Assembly (NCBI GenBank): GCA_029785825.1
Contig: JAFLYY010000001.1
Location: 713,374 to 777,373 of the forward strand
Reading direction: 5' to 3'
Length of the DNA stretch: 64,000 bases
Source of the DNA: Nitrososphaerota archaeon
Lineage (GTDB): Archaea > Thermoproteota > Nitrososphaeria > Nitrososphaerales > Gagatemarchaeaceae
Positions 39,579-48,487 of the stretch are shown here, one piece after another. Each line of letters begins with the position of its first letter. Position 1 is the first letter of the stretch. The position numbers and the translations under genes are program-made. The notes below the pieces were generated by a model. It did not search any database. It saw only the letters and a program-made list of their open reading frames with translations, and was not told where the DNA came from.

Positions 39579-40622
39579 TTGTACCTGATGCAGAGCAAGG
39601 AGAGGGCGGCGATTCAGGGTTACGGAGCTTACGTCCCTTACTACAGGCTCCCGACCACTGAGATCGCGAAGGTCTGGAAGGGGGGCGGCTCGGGGCCCAA
39701 CGTCGAAAAGGCCGTCGCCGCCATGGACGAGGACACGGTCACCATGGCCATCGAAGCGGGGAGGTACGCCATGAAGATGGCAGGGACGGAGAGGCTCGGG
39801 GCTGTCTTCGTCGGGACCGAGTCGAAGCCTTACGCTGTGAAGCCGACCAGCACCATCGTAGCCCAGGCGCTGGGGCAGCACCACACCCTGGCGGCCGACC
39901 TGGAGTTCGCCTGCAAGGCCGGGACCGAGGCGATGCAGATAGTCACCGGGCTGGTGGGCTCCGGGATGATAGATGCTGGGCTCGCCATAGGGATGGACAC
40001 CGCGCAGGGGCGCCCGGGGGACGACCTGGAGTACACAGCCGCGAGCGGCGGGGCCGCCTACGTCATCGGGAGGAGGGACAAGAAGTCGGTCGCCGTGATA
40101 GACTGCAGCACGTCGTTCGTATCCGACACAGGGGACTTTTGGCGCAGGGCCCACGAGCGGTACCCCCGCCACCTCTCGAGGTTCACCGGGGAGCCGGCAT
40201 ACTTCTACCACATCGAGAACTCTGTCAACACCCTCTTCAAGGAGACGGGGCACAAGCCTTCCGACTTCAAGTACGCCGTCTTCCATCAGCCTAACCCGAG
40301 GTTCCCGGTGGAGGTCGCCGCCAGGCTGGGGTTCACGATGGAGCAGATCAAGACGGGCCTGCTGAACCCCCTCATAGGGAACACCTACGCCGGGAGCTCC
40401 CCGATAGGGCTCGCAGCCGTCCTGGACGAAGCCAGCCCCGGGGACAAGATACTCCTCGCGAGCTTCGGGTCCGGGGCGGGGTCCGACGCTTTCTGCATAG
40501 AGGTACTGGACGGGATAACAGCGACCAGAGGGACAAACCCCACCGTGAAGTCGATGATGGAGCGGAGCACCAAGATCGACTACTCGACCTATTCGAAGTT
40601 CCGCGACAAGCTCCACAAGTAG
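39579..40622 (+). CDS. Hydroxymethylglutaryl-CoA synthase (archaeal type)
   Basis: Condenses acetoacetyl-CoA with acetyl-CoA to HMG-CoA in the mevalonate route to isoprenoid lipids. The 347-residue product has IQGYGAYVPYYRLPTTEI, the catalytic Cys block DLEFACKAGTEAMQ, GDFWRRAHERYP, the active-site His in VFHQPNPRFP and GNTYAGSSPIGLAAVLDEA. TTG at 39579 or ATG at 39588 are both possible starts, after a catttaac TATA. It begins the archaeal trio HMG-CoA synthase, thiolase, DUF35, in which the DUF35 protein tethers the two enzymes. Confidence 0.93.
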   Translation: MYLMQSKERAAIQGYGAYVPYYRLPTTEIAKVWKGGGSGPNVEKAVAAMDEDTVTMAIEAGRYAMKMAGTERLGAVFVGTESKPYAVKPTSTIVAQALGQHHTLAADLEFACKAGTEAMQIVTGLVGSGMIDAGLAIGMDTAQGRPGDDLEYTAASGGAAYVIGRRDKKSVAVIDCSTSFVSDTGDFWRRAHERYPRHLSRFTGEPAYFYHIENSVNTLFKETGHKPSDFKYAVFHQPNPRFPVEVAARLGFTMEQIKTGLLNPLIGNTYAGSSPIGLAAVLDEASPGDKILLASFGSGAGSDAFCIEVLDGITATRGTNPTVKSMMERSTKIDYSTYSKFRDKLHK

Positions 40623-40630
40623 GCGGTCGG

Positions 40631-41791
40631 GTGGCCAGAAAGGCATACGTGTCGTCGGTCGGCTTCACCCCGGTCGGGGACCACTGGGAGAAGTCCATCA
40701 GAGACCTGGCGGTGGAAGCTGCCCGCGGCGCCCTCAAGGGGTCGGGCGTGAAGAACCCCGGCCAGATAATAGTGGGGAATATGTTCAGCGCGGTCGGCGC
40801 GAGCCAGGAGCACCTGGGCGCCCTCCTCGCGAGCGCCCTCGGCCTCTCGGGCACCCCGGCGTACAAGATAGAGGCGGCCTGCTCTTCAGGGGGGACGGCG
40901 TTCAACGTGGGGTACAACCTCGTCCGCTCGGGGGCCGTTGATTCGGCCCTGGTGGTGGGGGTCGAGAAGATGAGGGACCTCGAGCCCGAGGAGGTCTCCC
41001 AGGCGCTCGCCATGGCAGAATCAGCCGAGTACACCCAGTTCGTCGGCGCCACCTTCGCGGCGCTGAACGGGCTCCTGGCCAGATACTACATGGAGCAGAA
41101 GAACGTCACCAGGGACGAGCTGAGCTCTATCCCGGTGCTCGACCACGCCAACGCGGTCACGGCGGCCCATGCCCAGTTCAGGAAGGCCATCACCCCGGAG
41201 GTGGTGGGGAGGTCTGCCATGATAGCGGACCCGCTCAGGCTGTTCGACTGCGCCCCGGTGGGGGACGGGGCTGCGGCGGCGATGATCGTAGGCGAAGGGG
41301 GCGCGTCGGCAGGGAAGGGGAAGCTGGCGGAGGTCCTAGGAGGGAGGGTGGCTACCAACGAGTTCAGCATCTATGAAAGGGAAGACATGCTCGACTTCAA
41401 GGCCACCAGGGAGGCGTTCAGGGGGGCGACGGCGGAGGCGGGGGTCTCCGCGAAGAAGCTCAGCCTGGTCGAGGTCCACGACGCCTTCTCCGTCGTGGGG
41501 GCCCTGTCGCTGGAGGCGATGGGGTTCTCGAAGCCGGGAGAAGGGTCCAGGGACGCGAAGGCAGGCAAATATTCCAGAGGAGGAGAGCTCCCGATCAACA
41601 CCTTCGGAGGGCTGAAGGCCAGGGGGCACCCGGTCGGGGCTACCGGGATGTACCAGATAGTCGAAGCGTACCTCCAGCTGACAGAGCAGGCCGGGAAGAA
41701 CCAGGTGGAGGGGGCGGAGTACGCCGCCACGCAGAACATAGGCGGGGTCGACTCCACCAGCGCGGTACACGTCTTCGGGAGGAGCCCCTGA
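40631..41791 (+). CDS. Acetyl-CoA C-acetyltransferase (thiolase)
   Basis: Makes acetoacetyl-CoA for HMG-CoA synthase. The 386-residue product has the nucleophilic Cys block IEAACSSGGTAFNVGYNLV, LVVGVEKM, LVEVHDAFSVVGALSLEAMG with the HDAF motif of archaeal thiolases, and INTFGGLKARGHPVGATGMY with the catalytic His. GTG start, 8 bases after the HMG-CoA synthase stop, so the genes are one operon. Confidence 0.93.
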   Translation: MARKAYVSSVGFTPVGDHWEKSIRDLAVEAARGALKGSGVKNPGQIIVGNMFSAVGASQEHLGALLASALGLSGTPAYKIEAACSSGGTAFNVGYNLVRSGAVDSALVVGVEKMRDLEPEEVSQALAMAESAEYTQFVGATFAALNGLLARYYMEQKNVTRDELSSIPVLDHANAVTAAHAQFRKAITPEVVGRSAMIADPLRLFDCAPVGDGAAAAMIVGEGGASAGKGKLAEVLGGRVATNEFSIYEREDMLDFKATREAFRGATAEAGVSAKKLSLVEVHDAFSVVGALSLEAMGFSKPGEGSRDAKAGKYSRGGELPINTFGGLKARGHPVGATGMYQIVEAYLQLTEQAGKNQVEGAEYAATQNIGGVDSTSAVHVFGRSP

Positions 41792-41792
41792 G

Positions 41793-42179
41793 TTGGCGAT
41801 ACAGCACTGGAGGGTGAGGGACCGCTACTATCGGCTCATCGGGAGCAGGTGCACCGGATGCGGGGCGGAGTGCTTCCCTCCCGTCTACAGGTGCAGGAAG
41901 TGCGGGTCGGAAGAGATAGAGGACAAGGAGATGCCCAAGAGCGGCAAGATCGTCACCTACACCCAGCTCCACGAGCCCCTCCCGGGGTTCGAAGCGCAGG
42001 CCCCCTTCTACCTCGCGGTGGTGGAGCTCGACAACGGGGCAAAGATACTCACCCAGCTGGTCGACTCCCCGGACGAGTCGGTCAAGACGGGGGCGAAAGT
42101 CGTCGCGACGGTCCGCAGGGCGATGGTCGACGGAGACTCCGGGCAGATCACGTACGGCTACAAATTCAGAGTGACATAG
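41793..42179 (+). CDS. DUF35 zinc-ribbon/OB-fold scaffold protein
   Basis: A 128-residue protein with the rubredoxin-like zinc ribbon CTGCGAECFPPVYRCRKC near residue 20 and an OB-fold (GKIVTYTQLHEPLPGFEA, PFYLAVVELDNGAKILTQLV). In archaea this protein bridges thiolase and HMG-CoA synthase and binds CoA substrates, which lets the unfavourable thiolase step proceed. TTG start, 1 base after the thiolase stop. Confidence 0.92.
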   Translation: MAIQHWRVRDRYYRLIGSRCTGCGAECFPPVYRCRKCGSEEIEDKEMPKSGKIVTYTQLHEPLPGFEAQAPFYLAVVELDNGAKILTQLVDSPDESVKTGAKVVATVRRAMVDGDSGQITYGYKFRVT

Positions 42180-42224
42180 GGAGCCAGGCTGGTCCGCTCC
42201 GTCCGGCGCGCCTCTGACGGAACC

Positions 42225-42830
42225 TCAGCCGCGCAGCTCTCTTCGCATGAGCACGTTGCTCTTCCCGAAGGGGGCGACCACCCTGAACCCCCGCTTCTCG
42301 AACATGGACGTGCTCCCGAACCAGGCTGCCAGCGCGCCCCTGTTGGTCACAGGGTACGCTTCTACCGTCCCTCCTCCCTTCTTCTGTATGGAGCTGACCG
42401 CGGCGTCGAGGGCGGCTGACGCCACCCCTCTGTTCCGGTACGCCCTGTCGACCGAGAAGCATGTTATCCTCCAGAGCTTTCCCGGGCCGGCCCTGAGGTC
42501 CAGCTTGCGGTACTTCCTCCCCCTGTCGATCCGGGGCGCCTCCTCCTTGGGGCCGTACTGGCACCACCCCACAGGCCTGCCGTGGTCGTAGACGAGTATC
42601 CCGTGGGCCCTCCCGTCCGAGACCAGCTTCCGCTTCTCCCTCCTGTTCCGTTCGGCCCTCTGCTCCAGGGTGAGGCTCTCACGTTCGGCTTGCGGAGGCG
42701 ACCTCTCCTTCTGGTAGTAGACGCACCAGCAGACCCCCCACTCCCCCTTGCGCCTGAAGAGGGCCTGAAAGTCCGGCCACGTCTCCTTCGTGAGCTCTCT
42801 GGTCTCGTACTTGGGCGGGGCCGTCTCCAC
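42225..42830 (-). CDS. GNAT family N-acetyltransferase
   Basis: A 201-residue acetyltransferase with the GNAT core: GILVYDHGRPVGWCQYGP (strands 2-3), WRITCFSVDRAYRNRGVASA (motif A, acetyl-CoA loop RNRGVA) and FGSTSMFEKRGFRVVAPFG near the end. The N-terminus has GVCWCVYYQ, a pattern seen in a subgroup of small-molecule GNATs. Substrate unknown. It converges on the DUF35 gene. Confidence 0.8.
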   Translation of the reverse strand: METAPPKYETRELTKETWPDFQALFRRKGEWGVCWCVYYQKERSPPQAERESLTLEQRAERNRREKRKLVSDGRAHGILVYDHGRPVGWCQYGPKEEAPRIDRGRKYRKLDLRAGPGKLWRITCFSVDRAYRNRGVASAALDAAVSSIQKKGGGTVEAYPVTNRGALAAWFGSTSMFEKRGFRVVAPFGKSNVLMRRELRG

Positions 42831-42957
42831 GGCGCCGGAGGGTCCCCACGGCTACTAAGGGTTCCCTGCGCGGCTGCGTCTCCCTTCCGCGGGCCGGCCG
42901 GGGGCGGACTCCGACGCCACGACAGTTAAGACGAATGAAGCCGCAGGGTCAGCGCCC

Positions 42958-44256
42958 ATGGTCCAGACTGTGACCGTCCTCGCGGTCTTCCTTCTCATAT
43001 CGTTGTTCTCCGTCCTCGTCGCGAGGAAGGCCAGGACCCCGTACACGACGCTCCTGGTCCTAGTCGGGCTCGCGCTTTCGGCCATACCGCTGGCAGGCCT
43101 AGCCGGGCTGAGGGGGTTCTTCAACGACCTGGCCAACGAGCAGCTGTTCGTCGGGCTCGTCCTCCCGCCCCTCCTCTTCGAGAGCATCATGAGCGTCAAG
43201 GTCTCCGACTTCCGGGCGGTCTACAGGCCCGCCCTCCTCATGGCCACCATGGGGGTCCTGGTCTCCACCCTGGTGGTGGGGGTGGTCCTCTGGAGGGTTG
43301 TCGGGTTCTCCCCCTTGGTGTCGTTCCTCTTCGCCGCGCTCATCTCCCCGACCGACGTCGCCACGGTCCTCGAGATATTCGGGAGGGCGAACGTCCCCAC
43401 CAAGCTGGCGACGCTGGTCGAGATGGAGTCGGTGTTCAACGACCCCACGGGCATCGCCATATTCACCGTCGTCCTGACCACGTCGGCCGCGGTGTCGCTG
43501 CGCGCCTTCCAGGCCGCCGCCGACTTCACCTACATCCTGACGGCCGGGATCCTCGTGGGGATAGGGGTCGCCCTGGCCGCCCGGTGGGTCCAGCAGCACA
43601 TCACGGACACCGTCACCCAGGTGGTGCTCACTTTGGTGGCCGTGTACGGCGCCTACGCGCTGGCGTACTCCATAGGCGCGTCCGGGCTCATCGCGGTCGC
43701 CGTCACCGGGCTCCTGTACGGGAACACGATACCGTTCAACGTGGAGAGCAAGAGGGTCGCGGCTGCGACGAAGGACTTCTGGGAGATAATCGCCTTCGTG
43801 GCCAACGCGGCCGCCTTCTTCTTCATAGGGGTGAGCACCGACATATTCCTCCTCGCCTCGAGCCTCGGGGCGTTCCTGGTCGCGTACGCCGTCGTCGTGA
43901 TGGCGAGGATAACCTCCGTCTACCCGATCCTGAGCCTCTCGAAGGTGGAGGGCTCGCCTATCCCGTCGACCTGGATGAACACCACGGCCCTCGGGGGGAT
44001 GAGGGGTGCCCTGGCCATCGCCCTGGTCTCGGCCATACCGGTGGCGACGAGGCAGCCGGTGGCGACCCTCACCTTCGGGGTGGTGGTGCTCAGCATCCTC
44101 CTGCAGGGGCCGCTCCTGACCAGGTACACCCGGAGGATCTTCGGGCGGCAGGAGACGCTGCAGGACTTCCAGCCCCCCGCCAGCGCGGAGGACGAAGAGG
44201 CGGGCCCGCCCGCGGAGCCTTTATCATCCGACCCCGCGAAGCGGGACGAAGGATGA
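42958..44256 (+). CDS. Cation/proton antiporter, CPA1 (NhaP-like) family
   Basis: A 432-residue membrane protein with about 12 helices that probably exchanges Na+ or K+ for H+. Conserved blocks are LPPLLFESIMSV, FAALISPTDVATVLEIFG with the ion-binding Asp, and LVEMESVFNDPTGIAIFTVV with the ND pair, typical of electroneutral CPA1 exchangers. IPSTWMNTTALGGMRGALAI near residue 340 matches the family end. An acidic cytoplasmic tail follows. Its stop overlaps the glyS start (ATGA). Confidence 0.88.
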   Translation: MVQTVTVLAVFLLISLFSVLVARKARTPYTTLLVLVGLALSAIPLAGLAGLRGFFNDLANEQLFVGLVLPPLLFESIMSVKVSDFRAVYRPALLMATMGVLVSTLVVGVVLWRVVGFSPLVSFLFAALISPTDVATVLEIFGRANVPTKLATLVEMESVFNDPTGIAIFTVVLTTSAAVSLRAFQAAADFTYILTAGILVGIGVALAARWVQQHITDTVTQVVLTLVAVYGAYALAYSIGASGLIAVAVTGLLYGNTIPFNVESKRVAAATKDFWEIIAFVANAAAFFFIGVSTDIFLLASSLGAFLVAYAVVVMARITSVYPILSLSKVEGSPIPSTWMNTTALGGMRGALAIALVSAIPVATRQPVATLTFGVVVLSILLQGPLLTRYTRRIFGRQETLQDFQPPASAEDEEAGPPAEPLSSDPAKRDEG

Positions 44257-45731
44257 GCTTCGACGAAGTAGTGAGGCTCGGCCAGCAGAGGGGGTTCTTC
44301 TTCAAGACGGCCGAAAGCTACCCGAACACCCCGGCCGGGTTCCTCGACTACGGCCCCCTCGGGGTCGGGCTGAAGAACAGGTTCGTCGAGCTCTGGAGGA
44401 GGCTGGTGGTGAAGCGGGACGGGATGCTGGAGATAGACGGCTCCCAGATACTCCCGCGCGCCGTCTTCGAGGCGTCGGGGCACCTGGCTGGGTTCACAGA
44501 CCCGTTCGTGAAGTGCGCGAAGTGCGGCTCCGTCTTCAGGCCGGACAAGCTCGTCGAGGAGAAGACCGGGAAGGCGGTCCCGGAGAAGCTCGGAGACGCT
44601 GACTACGACCAGCTGATGGAGAAGTCGGGGGTGAGGTGCCTGAAGTGCGGCTCCAAGCTCTCCGGGACGACGAGGTTCAACATGATGTTCAAGGTGGGGA
44701 TTGGGCCGGCGCAGGAGGAGGCTTACCTCCGCCCGGAGACATGCCAGAGCATCTTCGTCGACTTCCCCCTGCTCTTCAAGACGCAGAGGGTGAAGCTCCC
44801 TGTCGGCATCGCCCAGGTCGGAAGGAGCTTCAGGAACGAGATAGCGCCGAGGCAGGCTCTGATCAGGCTGAGGGAGCTGAACCAGGCGGAGGTCGAGGTG
44901 TTCTTCAACCCGAAGAGGGCGGACGACCCGCGCTACGACCGCGACCTGGCGACGGTGCTCTCTTTCAGGCTCCCTGACGGCTCGGACAGGAAGGTCCCCC
45001 TGTCGGAGGCTCTGAAGGACGGGATGGTCCCGCACAAGCTCGCGGCCCATCACCTCGCCCTGATAGCGGGGCTCTACGAGGCGGCCGGGATAAAGCAGGA
45101 GAACATACGGTTCCGGATCCTCTCCGACGAGGACAGGGCGTTCTATTCCAGGGCCGCCTACGACCTCGAGGTCAGGCTGTCATGGGGGTGGGTGGAGCTG
45201 GTCGCCTGCAACTACCGGGGGGACTACGACCTCGGGGGGCACGCCAGGGTGAGCGGGGGGAACTTCTCCGTGGACGACGACGGCGAGAAGGTCCTCCCTC
45301 ACGTCTTCGAGCTGTCGCTCGGGATAGACAGGAGCATATTCGCGCTCATCGAGTCGTCAATGGCAGGGGAAGGGGATAGGAGGGTCATGGCCCTGAGGCC
45401 GTATCTCTCTCCGACGCAGGTCTGCGTCTTCCCCCTGGTGAACAAGGACGGGCTCCAGGAGAAGGCGAAGGAGCTCTATGGGGAGCTGAGGGAGTCGTTC
45501 GACGCCTTCTACGACGACTCGGGCGGCATAGGGAGGAGGTACGCCAGGGCGGACGAGGCCGGGGTCCCCGCGTGTGTGACCCTTGACTACGACACCCTGA
45601 AGGACGGTACGGTGACCCTCAGGGACAGGGACACCAGGGAGCAGCAGCGGGTCCAGGCGGCCGACCTGCCCTCGAAGCTCGCGGCCCTGACCAGATACCC
45701 GCCTATGCGAAGTGAAGCGCGAGCAGGATAG
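44253..45731 (+). CDS. glyS: Glycyl-tRNA synthetase (archaeal/eukaryal alpha2 type)
   Basis: Class II aminoacyl-tRNA synthetase of 492 residues. It opens with SFDEVVRLGQQRGFFFKTAE, has a zinc-binding region (CAKC near residue 89; CLKC near residue 129), motif 2 in IAQVGRSFRNEIAPRQALIR, LVACNYRGDYDLGGHARVSG, and motif 3 in FELSLGIDRSIFALIE. The C-terminal anticodon-binding domain starts near residue 390. The ATG at 44253 overlaps the antiporter stop; a ctttatcat TATA about 30 bases upstream, inside the antiporter gene, could give its own transcript. Its end overlaps the convergent gene by 29 bases. Confidence 0.93.
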   Translation: MSFDEVVRLGQQRGFFFKTAESYPNTPAGFLDYGPLGVGLKNRFVELWRRLVVKRDGMLEIDGSQILPRAVFEASGHLAGFTDPFVKCAKCGSVFRPDKLVEEKTGKAVPEKLGDADYDQLMEKSGVRCLKCGSKLSGTTRFNMMFKVGIGPAQEEAYLRPETCQSIFVDFPLLFKTQRVKLPVGIAQVGRSFRNEIAPRQALIRLRELNQAEVEVFFNPKRADDPRYDRDLATVLSFRLPDGSDRKVPLSEALKDGMVPHKLAAHHLALIAGLYEAAGIKQENIRFRILSDEDRAFYSRAAYDLEVRLSWGWVELVACNYRGDYDLGGHARVSGGNFSVDDDGEKVLPHVFELSLGIDRSIFALIESSMAGEGDRRVMALRPYLSPTQVCVFPLVNKDGLQEKAKELYGELRESFDAFYDDSGGIGRRYARADEAGVPACVTLDYDTLKDGTVTLRDRDTREQQRVQAADLPSKLAALTRYPPMRSEARAG

Positions 45732-46515
45732 CCAGAGACGCCCAGGCGCCGGCGACCGTCGAGACCACGTTCACGACGTTGTTCTCCACGAACGGGGACC
45801 CCCACGTCCTGACCGTCTTCTCTCCGCAGTGCTTCAGGGCCTCGGTCGGCTTCAGGCAGACGATGCAGTAACCTCTGCGCTGGACCGCGGCTCCGGCCAG
45901 GCTGTCCACGAGGGCGCCGAACACCCCCCCGGCCAGGCAGAGAATGACGACGTAGTACGGATGCGGGAGGATCCCAAGGAGGGCCCCGAGGACCCCTATC
46001 ACCAGGGACGCGAACGCCGCCCCTACGAACCCCAGCGGGGAGACCCCGCCCGATGTCCCCGGCCGGACCATCTTGGTCGGGTTGGTGATCAGCCTCGGCT
46101 TGCTGTGGCTCAGGAGCCCGAGCTCGGTGGCCGCAGTGTCCGCGGCTGACGCAGATATCGCCCCGAGGAACATGGCGGCGGCGACCGGTCCGGGCTGGAC
46201 GATGTTCCAGACGGCGACGATGGACGCGAGCCCCCCGTTTGCGAGTATATGGGGCCAGTTGCGAGCCCCTCCCTTCCCCTGGGCCCCGCCGAGCCTGCGC
46301 TTGTACCCGTACTTGTAGAGGGTGAACACCACCCCGAGGACGAAGAAGACTGCGACTATGAAGAACCAGTCGAGCCCGCCCCCATAGACCACGGCGAACC
46401 CGACCGCGGCGCTCGCCAGGAACCCCCGTGCGTCTATGGTGTTGAGGAGGACCGCCGCCAGCGCGACCCCCACGACGAGGAAGAACTCGAAGAGGGCGGT
46501 CAGCAGAGTGAGCAA
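45703..46515 (-). CDS. DUF92 family integral membrane protein
   Basis: A 270-residue protein with about six to seven membrane helices. Family blocks are WPHILANGGLASIVAVWN, SASAADTAATELGLLSHSKP and TNPTKMVRPGTSGGVSPLGF. Plant homologues (VTE6) are phytyl-phosphate kinases; a similar CTP-dependent isoprenoid phosphate kinase role in archaea is possible but unproven. It converges on glyS. Confidence 0.83.
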   Translation of the reverse strand: MLTLLTALFEFFLVVGVALAAVLLNTIDARGFLASAAVGFAVVYGGGLDWFFIVAVFFVLGVVFTLYKYGYKRRLGGAQGKGGARNWPHILANGGLASIVAVWNIVQPGPVAAAMFLGAISASAADTAATELGLLSHSKPRLITNPTKMVRPGTSGGVSPLGFVGAAFASLVIGVLGALLGILPHPYYVVILCLAGGVFGALVDSLAGAAVQRRGYCIVCLKPTEALKHCGEKTVRTWGSPFVENNVVNVVSTVAGAWASLAILLALHFA

Positions 46516-46637
46516 CTTCTCCCCGCCCCGGGCCCCCGCGTTAAATACGCAACCTTCCTGAGCATCGAGCGCCTGCGCGGACGGCGCAACGCGCGCGGCA
46601 ACCTTTTTTGACGAACCCGTTTTCGCGTCCGGGGAGC

Positions 46638-47663
46638 TTGACGAAGGTCCTCTACGGCGTCTCCCCCGTCGGCCTCGGGCATGCGACGAGGTCGATGGCC
46701 GTGGTCGGGGAGCTCCGGAAGGCCGGAGCCGAGGTGAGGGTCTTCTCCGGAGGGAAGGCGGCCGAGTTCCTGAACGCGTGCGGGTTCGAGGCGACGGACG
46801 CCGTGGACGACGCGGGGCCGAGGGTGGTCCGGGGGGAGATGAAGGGCGCGGCGTCCTGGTACGTCAGGTCATGGCTGGCGCAGCGGCGGAACGTGAAGAG
46901 GGTGGGGGGGCTCATCGACGGCTTCCATCCCGACCTGGTGGTGTGCGACGAAGAGTTCTCAGGGATGGCGGCGGCGGAGGACAGGGGAGCAAGGCGTGTG
47001 TTCATCTCCGACGAGCTCGAGCTGGGGTTCGCGAGGTCTTGGCTGGCCAAGGCCATCGAGCGCAGGGTGGAAGGATGGTACCGGCGGCTGCAGCTGTCAG
47101 TGGACCTCCTGATCATGCCGGAGGAGGGCCAGGATCAGGGGAACAGGCGGTACGTAGGGCCGATCGTGAGGCCCCCGACGGCCGGGTGCGGAGAGGCGAG
47201 GAGGAGGCACGGGCTCCCCTCAGGGAGGATGGTCCTCCTGAGCCTGAGCGGGAGCGGGGCGGGGAGGGAGCTCGTCCCGAAGGCGATGGCTGCCGTTTCT
47301 GCCATCGGAGGCGGCGCCTTCCTCGCAGTGTCGGGGAACAGGGGGGCGTCCTTCGCGGCTGAGGGGGTCTATGACCTCGGGGTCGTCCCCGACAACCAGG
47401 ACCTGGTCCGATGCGCGGACCTGGTGATAACGATGGCGGGGAAGAGCACCATCGACGAGGCGGCCGCCGCCGGGACCCCGGTCATCGCCATACCGATCAG
47501 GCACCACGCGGAGCAGGAAAGGAATGCATCCGCCCTCGGGTTCCGTCCGGAGGACGCCGAGCGGCTGGCGGAGCTGGCACGGCGGAGCATAGGGAAGAGG
47601 GGGGCGCCCCGGACGTTCAGAGGGGAAGAAGAGGCGTCTCGGCTCATCCTGTCGCTCGGGTAG
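46638..47663 (+). CDS. GT-B glycosyltransferase (MurG/GT28-like)
   Basis: A 341-residue glycosyltransferase. KVLYGVSPVGLGHATRSMAV with the GHATR motif starts the N-terminal Rossmann domain; LLSLSGSGAGRELVPKAMAA and LVITMAGKSTIDEAAAAGTP, then PIRHHAEQERNASAL, form the nucleotide-sugar-binding C-terminal domain of MurG-like enzymes. The TTG at 46638 is taken because homology starts there. Acceptor unknown; glycolipid or surface glycan is most likely. Confidence 0.82.
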   Translation: MTKVLYGVSPVGLGHATRSMAVVGELRKAGAEVRVFSGGKAAEFLNACGFEATDAVDDAGPRVVRGEMKGAASWYVRSWLAQRRNVKRVGGLIDGFHPDLVVCDEEFSGMAAAEDRGARRVFISDELELGFARSWLAKAIERRVEGWYRRLQLSVDLLIMPEEGQDQGNRRYVGPIVRPPTAGCGEARRRHGLPSGRMVLLSLSGSGAGRELVPKAMAAVSAIGGGAFLAVSGNRGASFAAEGVYDLGVVPDNQDLVRCADLVITMAGKSTIDEAAAAGTPVIAIPIRHHAEQERNASALGFRPEDAERLAELARRSIGKRGAPRTFRGEEEASRLILSLG

Positions 47664-47679
47664 CTGCCCCTGCGGGCGG

Positions 47680-48393
47680 TCAGCTCTGTCTGCTTCCCTT
47701 CTCTAGAAGCGCCTGGAGGGCGGAGATCATGGCGTCCTCGGCGGGGACCTGCGACAGGGCCAGGACAAGCCCTTCCTTCCGGGCAAGCTCCACGGCCAGG
47801 GGGTCGACCTCCTTGGGGCCATGGATCACCACGACCCTGGGCTTCAGCTGGGACACCCGGATTGCCACCAGGGGGCTCCTCCCCATCCCGACCTTCGTGA
47901 ACACCAGGGCCCTCTCCGTCGTCGCGCCGAAGATGCGGTAGAAGTCATATCCAGAGAGGGCGTAGATTGTCTTGATGCTGTCCACCACGGTGTATCCGTA
48001 GAGCTTGACCCTGGAAGGGTCCCCTACGAGGACAGTCGCGTCGAGGGCGTCCAGGATCTTCGAAGCTTCCAGGGGGGCGTGAAACTCCCCTATCGACAGG
48101 ATGGCGTCGTCCTTCTCGCTAGCCACCAGCTTCGAGACCACCCTCCCCTTCCCCTCGTCCAGCCTGACCAGCGCTTCTATGTACTTCTTGACGAACTTGA
48201 CGCCGGGAGAGGGCCTCCTCCCCGACTCGTAGTCGCTCAGGACCGACGCGGACATCTCCAAGGAGTCGGCCAGGGCCTTCTGCTTGATGCCGAGCTTCTC
48301 GCGCCACGCCCTCATCGCCCGACCTGCGTCGGGGCTGGCTATGATGTCGCCCGCTATCTTCACGAGCGCGTCGGTATCCGCTGTCGATTCCAA
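47680..48393 (-). CDS. XRE-type HTH transcription regulator (archaeal COG1709-like)
   Basis: A 237-residue regulator. Residues 25-70 form a Cro/C1-type HTH (WREKLGIKQKALADSLEMSA, SVLSDYESGRRPSPGVKFVK). The C-terminal domain (VVDSIKTIYALSGYDFYRIF, VFTKVGMGRSPLVAIRVSQL, RVVVIHGPKEVDPLAVELAR) is typical of a conserved archaeal family of unknown ligand. ATG at 48393. Confidence 0.78.
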   Translation of the reverse strand: MESTADTDALVKIAGDIIASPDAGRAMRAWREKLGIKQKALADSLEMSASVLSDYESGRRPSPGVKFVKKYIEALVRLDEGKGRVVSKLVASEKDDAILSIGEFHAPLEASKILDALDATVLVGDPSRVKLYGYTVVDSIKTIYALSGYDFYRIFGATTERALVFTKVGMGRSPLVAIRVSQLKPRVVVIHGPKEVDPLAVELARKEGLVLALSQVPAEDAMISALQALLEKGSRQS

Positions 48394-48487
48394 CTTCTAC
48401 CTTTGCCGAACAGGACGTTTTAAGGTTTGAACGGCGCTGATCGGACGGACGTCTGCCGGGAAGGGGCGCCGCCCCCTGCCCTGATCC